Origin: Rhynchopus euleeides
Lineage: Eukaryota > Euglenozoa > Diplonemea > Diplonemida > Diplonemidae
Length of the DNA: 64,000 nucleotides
Direction: 5' to 3'
NCBI GenBank assembly: GCA_963210315.1
Contig: OY723245.1
Coordinates: 2,059,910 to 2,123,909, forward strand
Numbering within the stretch: position 1 is the first letter of the stretch; every line of letters starts with the position of its first letter. The position numbers and the translations under genes are program-made. The notes beneath the pieces were generated by a model that made no database searches, had not been told where the DNA came from, and saw only the letters and a list, made by a program, of their open reading frames with translations. This document shows, in pieces, positions 52,701-63,085 of the stretch.

Positions 52701-52762
52701 ATTTGCACTCCAGGTCTCATATTTGCACTGGTGCAAATATGGGACCTGGAGTGCGTGCAAAT
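52701..52762. repeat. Long hairpin, arms of about 29 bp
   Basis: The arm ATTTGCACTCCAGGTCTCAT followed by ATTTGCAC is mirrored almost perfectly by GTGCAAATATGGGACCTGGA and GTGC, with a one- or two-base loop. It lies inside the 51490-53511 element. Confidence 0.8.
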
Positions 52763-53511
52763 AATGACTGGGGGGTGCAAGAAAGTTCAAATTGCGTAGT
52801 TCCTGCGTACTTCGTGCGTAGCCCGAGCGTACTTTGGGTAGTTCGTGCGTATATTGTGCGAATCGTCTTTGACAGCACCAGTAACGGACTTTTGGAACGT
52901 AACTATTTTAGAACGGACCGGGAAAAAATGGGCACGTCGCTACTTCGTCGCTCGTAACGAGTAAAAATATCAGGTGGTTTATACACCGCCAATGTGAGGT
53001 GTGCGGGTGTATTCCTGAAGGATTCACTTCTGCGTCCACACTGAGTGATTTTGGAGTGATTTTCACTCCAAATTTCACTCCAGGAACATTGGATGCTGCA
53101 AGGTTGCAGGGGTTTCTGCAGTATTTGCCTTGAAAAAGCCAAAAACATGATTTTTTCACGAAACTCGACATGTCCGTGCGTTATTATCCAAAAAATGGTC
53201 CCAGGGGGGTATTCTGGAGCCATCTCCACCAAAAACTACACCATCCGCCCGCAAAATTGTCCGAATAACGCAAGTTTTCATGAAAATAACGGAAAAATAA
53301 CGCGTTATTTTAGGAGAAAACGTTTTCCAATTTTTTGACATCACGGAGTGGCCCCCTGGAGTGATATTTTACCCAAGAAAATTCTTTTAGGGGGGGTAGG
53401 GACCCGAGTTTCGGGTCAGATTCACCGGGAAATGCTGCCTTTTTTGGGGTCAAAAAATAACGCAAAAATAACGTTATTACCGTTACTGGTAACGGAATAA
53501 CGCCCAATGTA

Positions 53512-53824
53512 TGGTATACGTAAATATTATGGAACGGGCCCATTTTTGGCCGGTCCGTTCCATAATATTTACGTTCCATAATATTTACAGGGCCAGTTGG
53601 GGACTCGGTGGTGAGGACGGCTTGCGTCAGGAATCGCGCGAAAAGTGCACGAGTAGGTCCCGTCAGGGACTCTGTATGCCGTCCGATCACCTGGTCCAAG
53701 TCCCCGAGTCGCAGAAAGCCCTGTAAATATTATGGAACAAAAAAAATCTGGAACGCCAACCCACCAGCGTTCCAAAATATTTACGTTCCATAATATTTAC
53801 GTTCCAAAATATTTACGTATACGG
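53512..53824 (-). mobile_element. MITE M2, copy 3 (inverted, one end altered)
   Basis: 313 bp in opposite orientation to copies 1 and 2. The right end is intact (CGTATACGG, then TA). The left end reads TGGTATACG instead of CCGTATACG and is merged with the end of the 51490 element. It lacks one internal ATTATGGAACGTAAAT unit. Confidence 0.85.
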
Positions 53825-53854
53825 TATGTTGGAAAAAACCTTCCTAATCCGGCG

Positions 53855-54060
53855 ATTTATAGGGGGACCCTTTTCGAATTTTTTTTGGGGAAGGGGTAAA
53901 TTGAACGTTTTTGGCCATTTGAAGCCACTGCGAGCATTCCCGGGCCTCGGAAATCAGATTTTTGCCCCTGAAATGCGGTACCGGTCCGGACGAAAATCCG
54001 AAAAATTCGCGCCAAAAAATGACCCCCGAAGCTGCGGTCTGGGTCCAAAGGATTTGTGCC
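53855..54060 (-). repeat. Fragment of repeat family D
   Basis: GGGGACCCTTTTCGAATTTT, AAATTGAACGTTTTTGGCC and CATTCCCGGGCCTCGGAAAT match the sub-repeat of 23138-23260. The downstream part diverges. Confidence 0.7.
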
Positions 54061-55204
54061 AAGGGCCGTTATGGACACCCCGTAAACCCTTCTGGGACCA
54101 AAAAGTGCACGAAAGGGGTAAAAACGGCCTAATGGGGGTCTTCGCTCCATCCGCCAAAAAAAACCAAAAAAAACCGGAAAAACCCCGTGAAAAAGTCGGA
54201 AAAAAAGAGTGTGGGGAGTTGGGTCCAGTTTAGCAAAGGAGGGTGTCCTAAATTTAGGAAATTTTTGAAAAATTTGGAAAAATTTGGGGGATTTTTTGAA
54301 AAAATGGCGAAAAAAAGGGTGTGGGGAGTTGGGTCCAGTTTAGCAAAGTCCGTGTATTTGGACGCGGCCCCTCAGATAAGGAAGCCGCGTCTCAGGTGCA
54401 GGATGTGGGGTGTTGTCGATTTTTCAGGGTTCGACATTCTCGGGCTGGACGGAGAGAAACGGTGGGTGCAACTCTGATCAGAAAAAACTTCAACCGAAAA
54501 AACGGGGTGTAGCTCCCTGACTGACGAGCAGCGGGAGGTGGCGAAGAGAAGCTCCTCATGCGTGGCGGCCTCCCTCGTTCGCGGCGGGAGAGGCATCCGG
54601 GGGTACGAGAGCGGCACCCGCCTGAGTTCTTTATGGAACCCACAAACCTGGGTGGTAGCCGGCCTCACGGATGTGAGGTTGGAAATGCTCCGGGAGACAG
54701 CCGATGGCGCCTCAACGCCACAGGCTATCGTTGCCGGCTTGGTGCCCATATGGTGCAAGATGAGCGGCGGAATCCGCGAACTTCGGGAACTATCAGGTAG
54801 TTTGAACGCTGAAGACTGCCCCGCCAGGCTGAATGGGAGTCACAACGCGATGAGGAACAAGGATCAGCAGCGCCCTTTCCGGCAAACACAGGGCAGCTCT
54901 CCCTGAGCAGCTGGGAATGAAACGGGACGGAACTAACGAGCAGCAGCGAAAATGTTGCAGAGCACCAGTAACCACAACGAGTCCATGACACAAGTGGAAC
55001 TGCAGACACGGGGCAGGCAAGAAACGGACGCAGTCGCAGGAGACCACCTCCACTGTCAGAACGAGCAGAACTGAGAGACACTCAATGGGATGGAGCGGAA
55101 TCACTGTAACGGGGACACACTGATGGCACACAGTACAGACAGACAGAAGTCAGAGTGAAACGGTTGTACAAAGGGCTCGGCTTCACCGACGTCCTTAGTA
55201 CAGA
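54061..55204. other. Unassigned, with a short direct duplication
   Basis: GTGTGGGGAGTTGGGTCCAG plus TTTAGCAAAG occurs twice, at about 54210 and 54329. Frames between 54538 and 54906 are Arg-rich and not convincing. No gene recognised. Confidence 0.4.
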
Positions 55205-55216
55205 GTGAAACGACGA

Positions 55217-55257
55217 CGCCGCCGAAGGCGGCCAATCCGCCGCCCGAAGGGCGGCGG
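55217..55257. repeat. Two GC hairpins with GAAG loops
   Basis: GCCGCCGAAGGCGGC and CCGCCGCCCGAAGGGCGGCGG lie side by side and are followed by AAAAATTTTTGGGG. The same design (GC stem, GAAG loop, A/T run) recurs at 57321, 57353, 63086 and, less perfectly, 36277. Confidence 0.75.
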
Positions 55258-57320
55258 AAAAATTTTTGGGGTGTTTTTGGGTGAAAAACCGGGCAACCTG
55301 GGCCCTTTGGGACCACATAGGCCAGGAAAGGCCAAAATTTTCGATTTTTTTCGGAAATTTTTCGGTTTTTCAGAGTGTGGCAGTCCGCAGATACAGATTT
55401 TCGGGTCGGAAAAAAAAATTTTTTTTCGACCCAAAAAAATCGGATTTTTTCGGGGAGGGTCTCCGGTGGCCCCCCCTGGATTTCCTGATTTTTCCCGATT
55501 TTTCCTGATTTTCGGATTTTGCTCGAAATTTGCCCTTGTGTCAACCAGTGGCAAAATTTTCGGAAAATCGGGAAAAATCAGGAAAATCCGGAGAACCGGA
55601 CACCCTCCAAAGTGAGCTTATTTTTCGAAATTTGAAAAATTGGGGACACCAAAAGTCCCCAGAAAAATCTTCGACTTGGCCCGCAGAGAGATTTTTTTTG
55701 GTGAAAAACGATTTCAACAGTTGTCCAACAGTTGCTGTACAAGACGGCACACCGTTCTCTGCGCATGGGCTGCTGCACGTGAATCATTTGGATGTCCGAG
55801 GGGCTATCGGAACGAGGAGGGCCACGAGCCTGAACTACCCGCCAGCAGTGATCCCGTGCCAGGGCTGGCAGGGGGCCGCGGCCCCACCTCCCTTTTTCTG
55901 TAATTCTTTGGGAGGGTGGGCCGCCAGGGGTGGCATGGCCCTACCCTCGGCCCTACCTCCCGGGTCAGATTTTGGGGCTTTTGGGTTCGGCCTTGTGGCC
56001 GAGTTTTCATGCGCCGCAGCGTATGAAAACCCAACGGCATGCTGGGGGCTTGATGGTGTTCATCGAAGCGCCCCTCATCATGTCCCAAGCGAAGGGCCAT
56101 CTCCGCCTGGAATGTGCAACAGCACCAACCGGTGTGGGGACTCGCCTTCGAAGACTTTCAGGATGTTCACTACCGTGGGCTCCGGCGGCTGGGGGGCTCC
56201 GCCCCCCAGACCCCCTGTAGGCTGTCTCGCGACCAAGTCCTTGCGTGTATGGGATTGATCATCGCACACCATCCACAAAGCGATGCAAGCCATGAGATTT
56301 GCTGCCGTTCCTGAACACTAGCTGGCAAAGTTTCTCGGGATTGCAGTTTTGCAAGTACTCAAAGGCAATCCAAGATCCCCTGGATTCCTGATTTTTGATC
56401 CAGCAGGCGACGACCAAAGGCAGCAACATCCGGTGCCTCTCGAATTGGGGGAAAATGTTCTGTGGTCGTGTATTCGATCCTGTTTGCATCATACCACGGG
56501 AAGTCGGGGCGGGGTTGGGCTGCACCTTTTTTCTCGCGAGCTCGGCCCACCCTGTGCCCTACCTCTTTTTTGGTTTGCCCGACCCCCAGCGAGATCACTG
56601 GCAGCCAGACCTTGTTCAACATAAACAGCAGACAAGAGAGCAGAATGGAGTGCGGGGCAGCTGCCGTGTTCCCATAAAAACATCGCACCTCTGGCGCTGC
56701 CTGCACGAAAGGGACGGGTAACCTGCAGGTCACCCACAGCAGCCTACTGCCTACGTTTTATACAAGATCGGCGCCGACGACACGAAAGACTGTTCGATCT
56801 GCGGCGCAACAAGAATCTCCAGTGGGAACAGAACTGAGCGGCAACAGGATGCAATGCAGGCCCACCTCCGTTGCCCTGCGGCAAGAGCAGTCACATCGAT
56901 TTCGTTGACAGGGCCTGCTCGCTGGTGTGTGACCACAGCAGATGGTGAGCTGCCCCACGGCAGAACACCTGGGACGGGGGATGTCTGCGAGTGGGCATTA
57001 CCAAACTCGTCATGATGTAGGACTGCGGACAATTGGTCACCGAGAGCAAGTATGGCTCCCGCTCAGCTCTCACTGAAGCTGAACCAGATGCAAGTGGTGG
57101 GGGGAGGAGGGGATCCCAGGGGAGGACACACCGGTCGGCAACCCACGAGGACTGGCCCGTCCCAGTCAACAGAAGAACAAAGCAGGAACACCGACGCACC
57201 TAAACGTCATACTGAAGTGTGGGAGGAGGAGGCGAGCACAAAAGGGCGTCGGCTACCGCACGCCCTTTGAGCGCAGCCGACGACGACCGAACCGGCCCCC
57301 GGCCGGGAGGTGCGTGTGGC
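55258..57320. other. 2 kb without recognised gene
   Basis: A/T-palindromic sequence to about 55720, then mixed sequence containing repeat H copy 6 (56160-56215). A minus-strand stretch near 56260-56370 (AFEYLQNCNPEKLCQLVFRN) is coding-like but short and has no partner exon. Confidence 0.4.
56160..56215 (+). repeat. GC-hairpin repeat H, copy 6
   Basis: GGATGTTCACTACCGTGGGC plus the hairpin, followed by CTGTAGGCTGTCTCGCGACC and AAGTCCTTGCGTG, the same downstream phrase as near copies 4 and 7. Confidence 0.8.
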
Positions 57321-57373
57321 GTGGGGGGCGAAGCCCCCCACGCAAGGGGGGTCCGGGGGGCGAAGCCCCCCGG
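57321..57373. repeat. Two GC hairpins with GAAG loops
   Basis: GTGGGGGGCGAAGCCCCCCAC and CCGGGGGGCGAAGCCCCCCGG, separated by GCAAGGGGGGT and followed by an A run and TTTGGTG. Confidence 0.8.
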
Positions 57374-57603
57374 AAAAAAATTTGGTGTTTTTTGGCCTAT
57401 TTTTGGCCATTTTCCGCTGCATTTGTTTGATTTTGGGTCGGGAAAGGTATGGCCAGGAAGTGGGAAAAATTGGGGAAAAAGTCGGAAATTTTCAGGTTTG
57501 CCCATATAAACCATGGGTCACAGATTCCGATTTTTGGGTCAGACTCCAAGTTTGACACAAGGGAAAATAGGCAAAAATTTTCACCTATTTTTGGTCACCT
57601 AAG

Positions 57604-57666
57604 GGGGGGCTTCGCTCCGGGTCACTGACCCAAGCTGACCCAGATTGACCCGGAGCGAAGCCCCCC
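57604..57666. mobile_element. Small inverted-repeat element with GGGGGGCTTCGC ends
   Basis: 63 bp. The arms GGGGGGCTTCGCTCCGGGTC and complement surround TGACCCAAGCTGACCCAGA. The following 57690-57750 repeats TGACCCAAATTGACCC and ends GGAGCGAAGACCCCC, an apparent second, half copy. The ends resemble MITE M1. Confidence 0.65.
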
Positions 57667-57983
57667 ATTTTCCTAAGGTGAAAAACCCCAGGGTGACCCA
57701 AATTGACCCAAGTTGACCCAAATTGACCCGGAGCGAAGACCCCCAATTCGTTGATTTGTTGCATTTCCCAGCCAAAAATCGATTTTTTGGCTTGGCGAGT
57801 AGTTGGCGAAAATCGCGAAAAATCCCAAAAATATCGATTTTTCACAGAGGCCCAAAAACGTGTTCCTGGGTGGAAAATGGGCCCAAAAACCGGGTTCTGG
57901 CCATTTCTGGGTGGTTTTTCGGGGTTTCCAGACAATGTTCGCCATTTTTCTGCCCGAAACCCCAGCCTGCTTGCATACACGAT

Positions 57984-58152
57984 AAGTCGAATAAATTAGA
58001 CACACATAACCAGAAGAGCAACATCATCATGTTCGTGAGAATGTCACCCCCCAAGCGGAGGCCGAGGGGGGGGGGGTGACATTCTCTCGGGGTACCCTAG
58101 GTAAGTCTAATAAACTAGACATAACCAGAAGACCAACATCATCATGTTCGTG
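57984..58152 (+). repeat. 50-bp direct repeat flanking a hairpin insert
   Basis: 57984-58036 and 58103-58152 share ATAACCAGAAGA, CAACATCATCATGTTCGTG and, less well, AAGTCTAATAAACTAGACA. Between them is a hairpin with arms GAGAATGTCACCCCCC and complement, containing a GGAGGCCGAGG loop. Confidence 0.75.
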
Positions 58153-59387
58153 CTAGCACTTTGTGCGCCAAAAAACAGGTTACGCTCTTCATTTGGCTGC
58201 GTTCAACGAAAAAAAAGACACTTCTTTCTGGAGTTTAGCTAGCACGATTCAGTTGGTCAAATCATTTGTCTGGTTTCTTCTGCCCCCCACCCCCGTGCAA
58301 GGTCATGTGCCCCATCCCATCGCTTGTTGTCTTGATTGCAGGGCTCCGCACTTTTTTGCTGTGCATGTTTGCGCTTCTCGCCTCCACACACCACCCTGGG
58401 GGGAGGGACAGAGGGCGGAGGGGGCTACACACTTACACAACCGATTCGGTCAAACAATGCCACGTCATCCCCATTGGGGTCCTGGACCGCGGCCTCTCTC
58501 CCAGCGAATTGGTGTCGTCATCAGGCAGGCTAAGTAGTTGTCTACACAGGACATTGGTTTTAAGGGGGGTCTGAGTTCTGCGGAACTGGCTTCAAGGGAC
58601 GCCCCCTCGTAATGACTGGGTGGATGGAGCCAAGTAATACCAGGTGGTCGGACACCGGAACTCTCGGCATTTATTAGTCGCGGGAACTGTGTCCGTGTGG
58701 TAGGTGACCCCTTCCGATTCCACTGATTCCACTCTTGAACATGTAGTGTTGAAAGATACTTGGTGTTCTGATGTTTTACAGGGTACTTGACAAAGGAAAG
58801 AGGGTGGTCAGTCTTGTGATCCACCCTGAATCCTTCCTGTGAGCAGCAGATCCACAACACCTTGACTTCTTTCAGCGGCTGTATTGATATTGCCTGACAC
58901 AGCAAACATGATTCAATTGGAGGAACAAGCCTCGTACACCAGCGGCCCAAAAGGTGGATTTCATGTATGGTTTTAGGATTTCCCTTACTACTGATGGTGT
59001 AGAGACTACAAAGCCTGACCTGATGACGCCGCCATGAACCTGGGAGACACGCCGCGTGAGAAGGGACCTCGGTGCGGGGTGGCGTGAAGATCCTGCCTGA
59101 GTGCCCTCGTCGGGACCCGCGGTAAACCGTGGCGTTCCCCCCGAGGCAAGTCCAGGACGAAGGTTGCAGATAACCGCTGCACCTCTTCGTCCAAAAGGAG
59201 CTCACAGGATAGGGGAACTGCCCACACCCCACTCACGACAGTGTATCCGAAAGGTGCACTGCGCGTGTGGTGGCGGTGTCGGGTCCAGACCCACCTCGTT
59301 CCCCATGCCCGTCAGTTGTTGCCCCTGCAGGGGTGGCTGCTGTCTGGCATGGGGGGCGCCCTCCCTGCCTTGCAAGGAAAAATGTAG
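58153..59387. other. 1.2 kb with only one long minus-strand frame
   Basis: A 255-codon minus-strand frame (59232 to 58465) reads NPKTIHEIHLLGRWCTRLVP, then EVKVLWICCSQEGFRVDHKT, but its ends look non-coding and no domain is seen. It could contain a real exon at about 58700-59000. Confidence 0.3.
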
Positions 59388-59590
59388 AACGGCATGCTGC
59401 CCGTTTCTTCATTTTTTCACCTTGCCTGGCAGGGGGGGGCCCACCCTCACGGGGGGAAAAAGAGGAACGGCATGCTGCCCGTTCACTCTTTTTTCCTCCC
59501 GTCGTGGGTGGGCCCACTTCCGGCCATAAAATTGGCCGGAAATTTTTTTCAGCAAAAAATCCATTTTTTGCTGAAAACAGGGCTGTTCCT
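59388..59590. repeat. Duplicated GGCATGCTGCCCGTT sequence and two hairpins
   Basis: GAACGGCATGCTGCCCGTT occurs at about 59388 and 59466. It is followed by CCGGCCATAAAATTGGCCGG (59520-59539) and the A/T hairpin TCAGCAAAAAATCC with TTTTTTGCTGA (59549-59574). Confidence 0.7.
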
Positions 59591-59819
59591 AACTGGGGGG
59601 CTTGTTCCCCACTTTCAGGATTCTGAACTTTTTTTCTAAGAATTTTTGTAAGGGGAAAAAAGTTTTTTTCTAAGAATTTTGTTAGGGGAATTTTTTTCTA
59701 AGGTTGTTTCGCAGAGGAAAAAACTTTTTCTAAGTTTTCCCCAGTCGACAGGGCGCGCACAAGGATGGAAGGGAAGTCTGTCCCACGTACCGTTCGCCTT
59801 GCTGGCCAACTGGAGAGCC

Positions 59820-60047
59820 AGACGTTCACTACCGTGGCCTCCGGCGGCTGGGGGGCTCCGCCCCCCAGACCCCCCTGTGGCGTACGTCTCGTACTCAAGT
59901 CCTTCGAATCCCATCAAGTCGGGGTCCAACCACTCCAGTCGCCTCTGAGGACGCAGCCAACTCGCACAGAATCTGTACGCCCACACGAACAGATGTTCGC
60001 TACCGTGGCCTCCGGCGGCTGGGGGGCTCACGCCCCCCAGACCCCCC
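59820..60047 (+). repeat. GC-hairpin repeat H, tandem copies 7 and 8
   Basis: Hairpin cores at 59820-59875 and 59991-60047, 171 bp apart. The spacer includes CAAGTCCTTCGAATCCCATC, GAGGACGCAGCCAACTCGCA and GAATCTGTACGCCCACACGA, matching the flanks of copies 3 to 5. This defines a repeat unit of about 170-200 bp. Confidence 0.85.
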
Positions 60048-60784
60048 ATGTAGCGTGTGCCCGTCCATCTATCTCACTTCCCCGGGTCAGCGCCGCATCC
60101 ATGAAGCGCTTCTTCGAAGCCTGACTGACATCGGACAGGAGGTCGGGCTTCCCCACCTGGGAGGTACACTTGCCGCGTTCGCGACATGCGTGACACGCGA
60201 CACGCTACCTGAAACGTGAGTGTGCCTTGCTAACACGGGCATTTCAACGGTCTGCCGACGACCGTTCCCCAAACCCGTAAACCAGCAGTTTTGGAAAATC
60301 GGAGAGATCACCCTGCGCTGAATATGGTGCGCACCACTGCAAAATCCCCGGGAGCTTTTGGGCTTTCAGACCTGAAGGGGCCAGCAGGTGGGTGGCGTCG
60401 GGGGCAGCTTTGTAACTGTCCTCCAGCTGCTGGCATGTCCAGCCCTGCGAGAGTGCCAAGGTGTATTGAGTCCCTGCGGAGCACAACCCCCGATGAGAAC
60501 GAGTGCCAGATGATCCTCATTCATTTTCAGCTGTAACGCGCATGAGGGGCACTCTCTGCCGCAAGCATCTCTGGGCATCACTCGAGAGCTGTCAATGATG
60601 ACGCGGAGAGAAATCAGAGAAAAAGTCCCGCCTGACGGGCACGCGCCTGGAAACTGTGGGGGGGCGAGCAAAAATTCCCTTGTAAAAATTCTTAGAAAAA
60701 ACCTGGTTCCCCGACCCAAAAAACCTGGAAAAAGGGCTCGTTCCCCGCCCAGGCCTGGCTGAAAATAGAAAAAATATTTTAACC
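60048..60784. other. Unassigned sequence
   Basis: No gene recognised. CCTTGTAAAAATTCTTAG at about 60679 is the inverted counterpart of CTAAGAATTTTTGTAAGG at 59636-59653, so 59.6-60.8 kb may be one larger inverted-repeat element containing the H repeats. Confidence 0.4.
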
Positions 60785-60901
60785 CTTTGGGGGCCCTCGC
60801 TACCAAGTGTGACTGAGTGAGAAAAAGTGAGAAGTCAGCCATGTTTGGCTGACAACTGACGACTCGTGACTCACAGTGACTCGTAGCGAGGGCCCCCAAA
60901 G
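60785..60901. mobile_element. MITE-like inverted repeat with CTTTGGGGGCCCTCGC ends
   Basis: 117 bp. The arms CTTTGGGGGCCCTCGCTAC and complement continue imperfectly inward (GTGAC/GTCAC words) around TCAGCCATGTTTGGCTGA. No clear target duplication. The ends resemble M1 with C for T. Confidence 0.7.
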
Positions 60902-61131
60902 TCCCAAGGCTATTTTGGGCCATTTTGGCCGATTTTTCTCCTTGGATACCAAGTTGCTTCAATTTTCGTTTTTCTGCCCGACCCTGGCCGTAAATGAACG
61001 CGTTTGACTGAAAGATTCCACGATGGCCATTTTTTGGCCCCGAAAAAAATTTCTTCAACACAGCCCCCTCTGGCACCTCTGGCGGAACAGCCCCCGGTGG
61101 GGCTGGCGGGATCCAGGGGGTTGCTGCGACG

Positions 61132-61656
61132 ATGATGCGCAACGCCGCGCAGGCCCGCCGGGACGGGCAGCGCCGCAGCCGGACGGCCGCGTCCTCGAGA
61201 CGCCTGGAGGAGCTGCGTCAGGGTGACGCGGCGGGCCCCATGGAGTTCGACGACGACCCGGCGAACGTGTGGGAGCCCGAGGACGACCTCCAGGCCATCG
61301 ACGCCTACGGGGACGACGAGACGCCCGCGGCGAACATCCCCGCTCTGCAGGAGCTTGCGGCGTCCCGTGTCTGGGCCGAGGGGGTGGTAGCGCGGGCCCG
61401 CGGCATGGCCCCCTGCGTCTCGATGGGAGGAGCCATCCCCCGCACCGTCGAGGCGTGGAGGCACTGCTTCCACCCCAGCTATGGCCTTTGCCCCCTCTCG
61501 CCCAGGGTGGCAGGTGACGTAGCGGCGGAGTGGCTGCAGGCGCGCATCCTGCAAGGGGGCGCGCAGGCCGAGCCCGGGAACCAGACGAGGGAGCCGGGGG
61601 TCAGCCTGCGCGTCTACATGCGCAAGCTGCAGACGGAGGTGGAGCGGGGCGAGTAG
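61132..61656 (+). CDS. Hypothetical GC-rich protein, 174 residues or more
   Basis: The frame from MMRNAAQARRDGQRRSRTAA to TAG has very strong G/C third positions, like the 9.7-18.5 kb genes. It is open upstream to an acceptor-like TTCAACACAG at about 61053, adding SGTSGGTAPGGAGGIQGVAA. The start may therefore lie in an unseen exon. The protein has a basic Arg-rich head, an acidic middle (MEFDDDPANVWEPEDDLQAI) and a helical C-terminal half (LQELAASRVWAEGVVARARG, EAWRHCFHPSYGLCPLSPRV). It ends VSLRVYMRKLQTEVERGE. There is no signal peptide or membrane segment, and no family recognised. Confidence 0.6.
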   Translation: MMRNAAQARRDGQRRSRTAASSRRLEELRQGDAAGPMEFDDDPANVWEPEDDLQAIDAYGDDETPAANIPALQELAASRVWAEGVVARARGMAPCVSMGGAIPRTVEAWRHCFHPSYGLCPLSPRVAGDVAAEWLQARILQGGAQAEPGNQTREPGVSLRVYMRKLQTEVERGE

Positions 61657-61674
61657 GCGGAGCAGCGTCCCCAC

Positions 61675-61722
61675 CCCCACCACCCCCCCCCCCCCCCGGG
61701 ACCTTCCCCCCCCCCCTTTCAT
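61675..61722. repeat. Poly-C tracts downstream of the hypothetical gene
   Basis: Two C runs separated by GGGACCTT, just after the stop codon. Confidence 0.7.
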
Positions 61723-61825
61723 AGATGTGTGCAGGTGGCCGTTGTGAATGGTTAGACAGGGGCTGGCCACCCCCTCCCCCGGGCTCTGCACAGCAGGTCT
61801 GGGTTAGAAACAACATAACCCCCCC

Positions 61826-61894
61826 CCCTCCCCTCCCCTCCCCTCCCCTCCCCTCCCCTCCCCTCCCCTCCCCTCCCCTCCCCTCCCCTCCCCT
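61826..61894 (+). repeat. (CCCCT)n microsatellite
   Basis: About 14 perfect copies of the pentamer CCCCT, preceded by poly-C. Non-coding. Confidence 0.95.
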
Positions 61895-62880
61895 ATTGAT
61901 GTCCCCCCCCCCCTCCCCCAGCGCTTTGCCGCTCGTGTGAGTACCGCCCTGACTGGGAGAAAGGGTAGGGCTGGTTGGGTTGGCGGAGTTGGGCGGATGG
62001 GCGAAACGGAAAAATCGACGAGGTCGCAGCGTCAGGGCGTTCTGGGCTGGCTGGTGGTGGTTGGGACAAGACCGACGAGATTAGAAGCGGCACTGGTAGA
62101 CGGGTTTTGAGGCCCCCCGCCCCCAGGTTCCCCCTGCCCACCTGGACGGACCCAAGTGCCTCACACCGGATCTCTCCCCACCCGGTGGTCCACCTGACCA
62201 GGGGATAAGATAGGTCTGGTTTTCCGGTTTTCAAAACCAGGGTTTCCCGGTTCCCGGTTTTCTGGGAAAAAAAAAAAGGTCGGTCTCATTTTTGGCGGTT
62301 TTTCTTGTGACTTTGGGACAGTAAAACAGTCAGAAAAAACGCCATAAAAAAATAGAAAGTGACCCCATCGTGATCCGCACAGAGCTCAAATAGTCCAAAG
62401 AAGGCAGAGAAGCGGAGAAGAAAAATGGACCTAGCGGATGGCCCGGTGGGTGGTGACCTCGTCATGCAGGTCTCTTCTGTTTTGAAGGTGCACACATGGT
62501 GGACTCCAGCCACCATGTCTAAGAGGGAGTCTAAGACTGCAGTCTGGAGGGCTGAGACGAGAACACGAACGACTTTCAAGCAGTCTTGAAGGTCGCCAAG
62601 CCTATTGGGGGCAACTAACAGATGAGATTTGTTTGTTGCCTGTCGTCACAGCTAGGTGCCCATCTCCTCGATAACGGAATGTGTGCAGAGATCTCGTGGA
62701 CCCTTTGGCCATTCTGTCGTGCACCCACTCCACCCACAACGCACACCTGTCACGAGTGGTCGCTCCCCCGTCCTCCTCCACCCTGAAGGTTGAACCCTCA
62801 AGGACCAGTGATCTCCTGCTGGCCGGGCTGCGATACAGCGAAGCCTTCCTACTTACAAGCGAATCCAGACTGTAGTGAAC
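61895..62880. other. 1 kb without recognised gene
   Basis: Contains GGTTTTCCGGTTTTC-type iterations near 62219-62268 and an A run. No exon supported. Confidence 0.45.
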
Positions 62881-62937
62881 AGATGTTCACTACCGTGGCC
62901 TCCGGCGGCTGGGGGGCTCCGCCCCCCAGACCCCCCT
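62881..62937 (+). repeat. GC-hairpin repeat H, copy 9
   Basis: A perfect copy: AGATGTTCACTACCGTGG, GCCTCCGGCGGC, hairpin, CAGACCCCCC. Confidence 0.85.
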
Positions 62938-63085
62938 GTGTAAAAGCATTGCACCAGACCGGTTTTTTGGTCGAGAGTCCAAACTTTCAAAGCAGCTGCT
63001 GCGCCTGCCCCACCAAGCAGCCTCAGTACGACAGGACGCGCGCAGGCACCGGGCCTTCTCAGACTCTGGGAGGGTTTGCGCGGGT

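Larger units (their letters stand above)
51490..53511. mobile_element. 2-kb element with CCGTATACCATACAT ends
   Basis: The left end CCGTATACCATACATCGGGC and the inverted counterpart GCCCAATGTATGGTATACG at about 53502-53520 are followed inward by CGTTACCAGTAACGGTAAT on both sides. The left preceding bases are TA. The right end abuts or overlaps MITE M2 copy 3. It contains the GTTATTACC repeats, a fragment of repeat D (51829-51865) and a hairpin at 52701. A 283-codon minus-strand frame (52790-51939) has no recognisable domain. Confidence 0.6.

Noticed and set aside
60910..61791. A 293-codon minus-strand frame.
   Set aside because: Antisense to the GC-rich 61132-61656 gene, and its ends are low-complexity.
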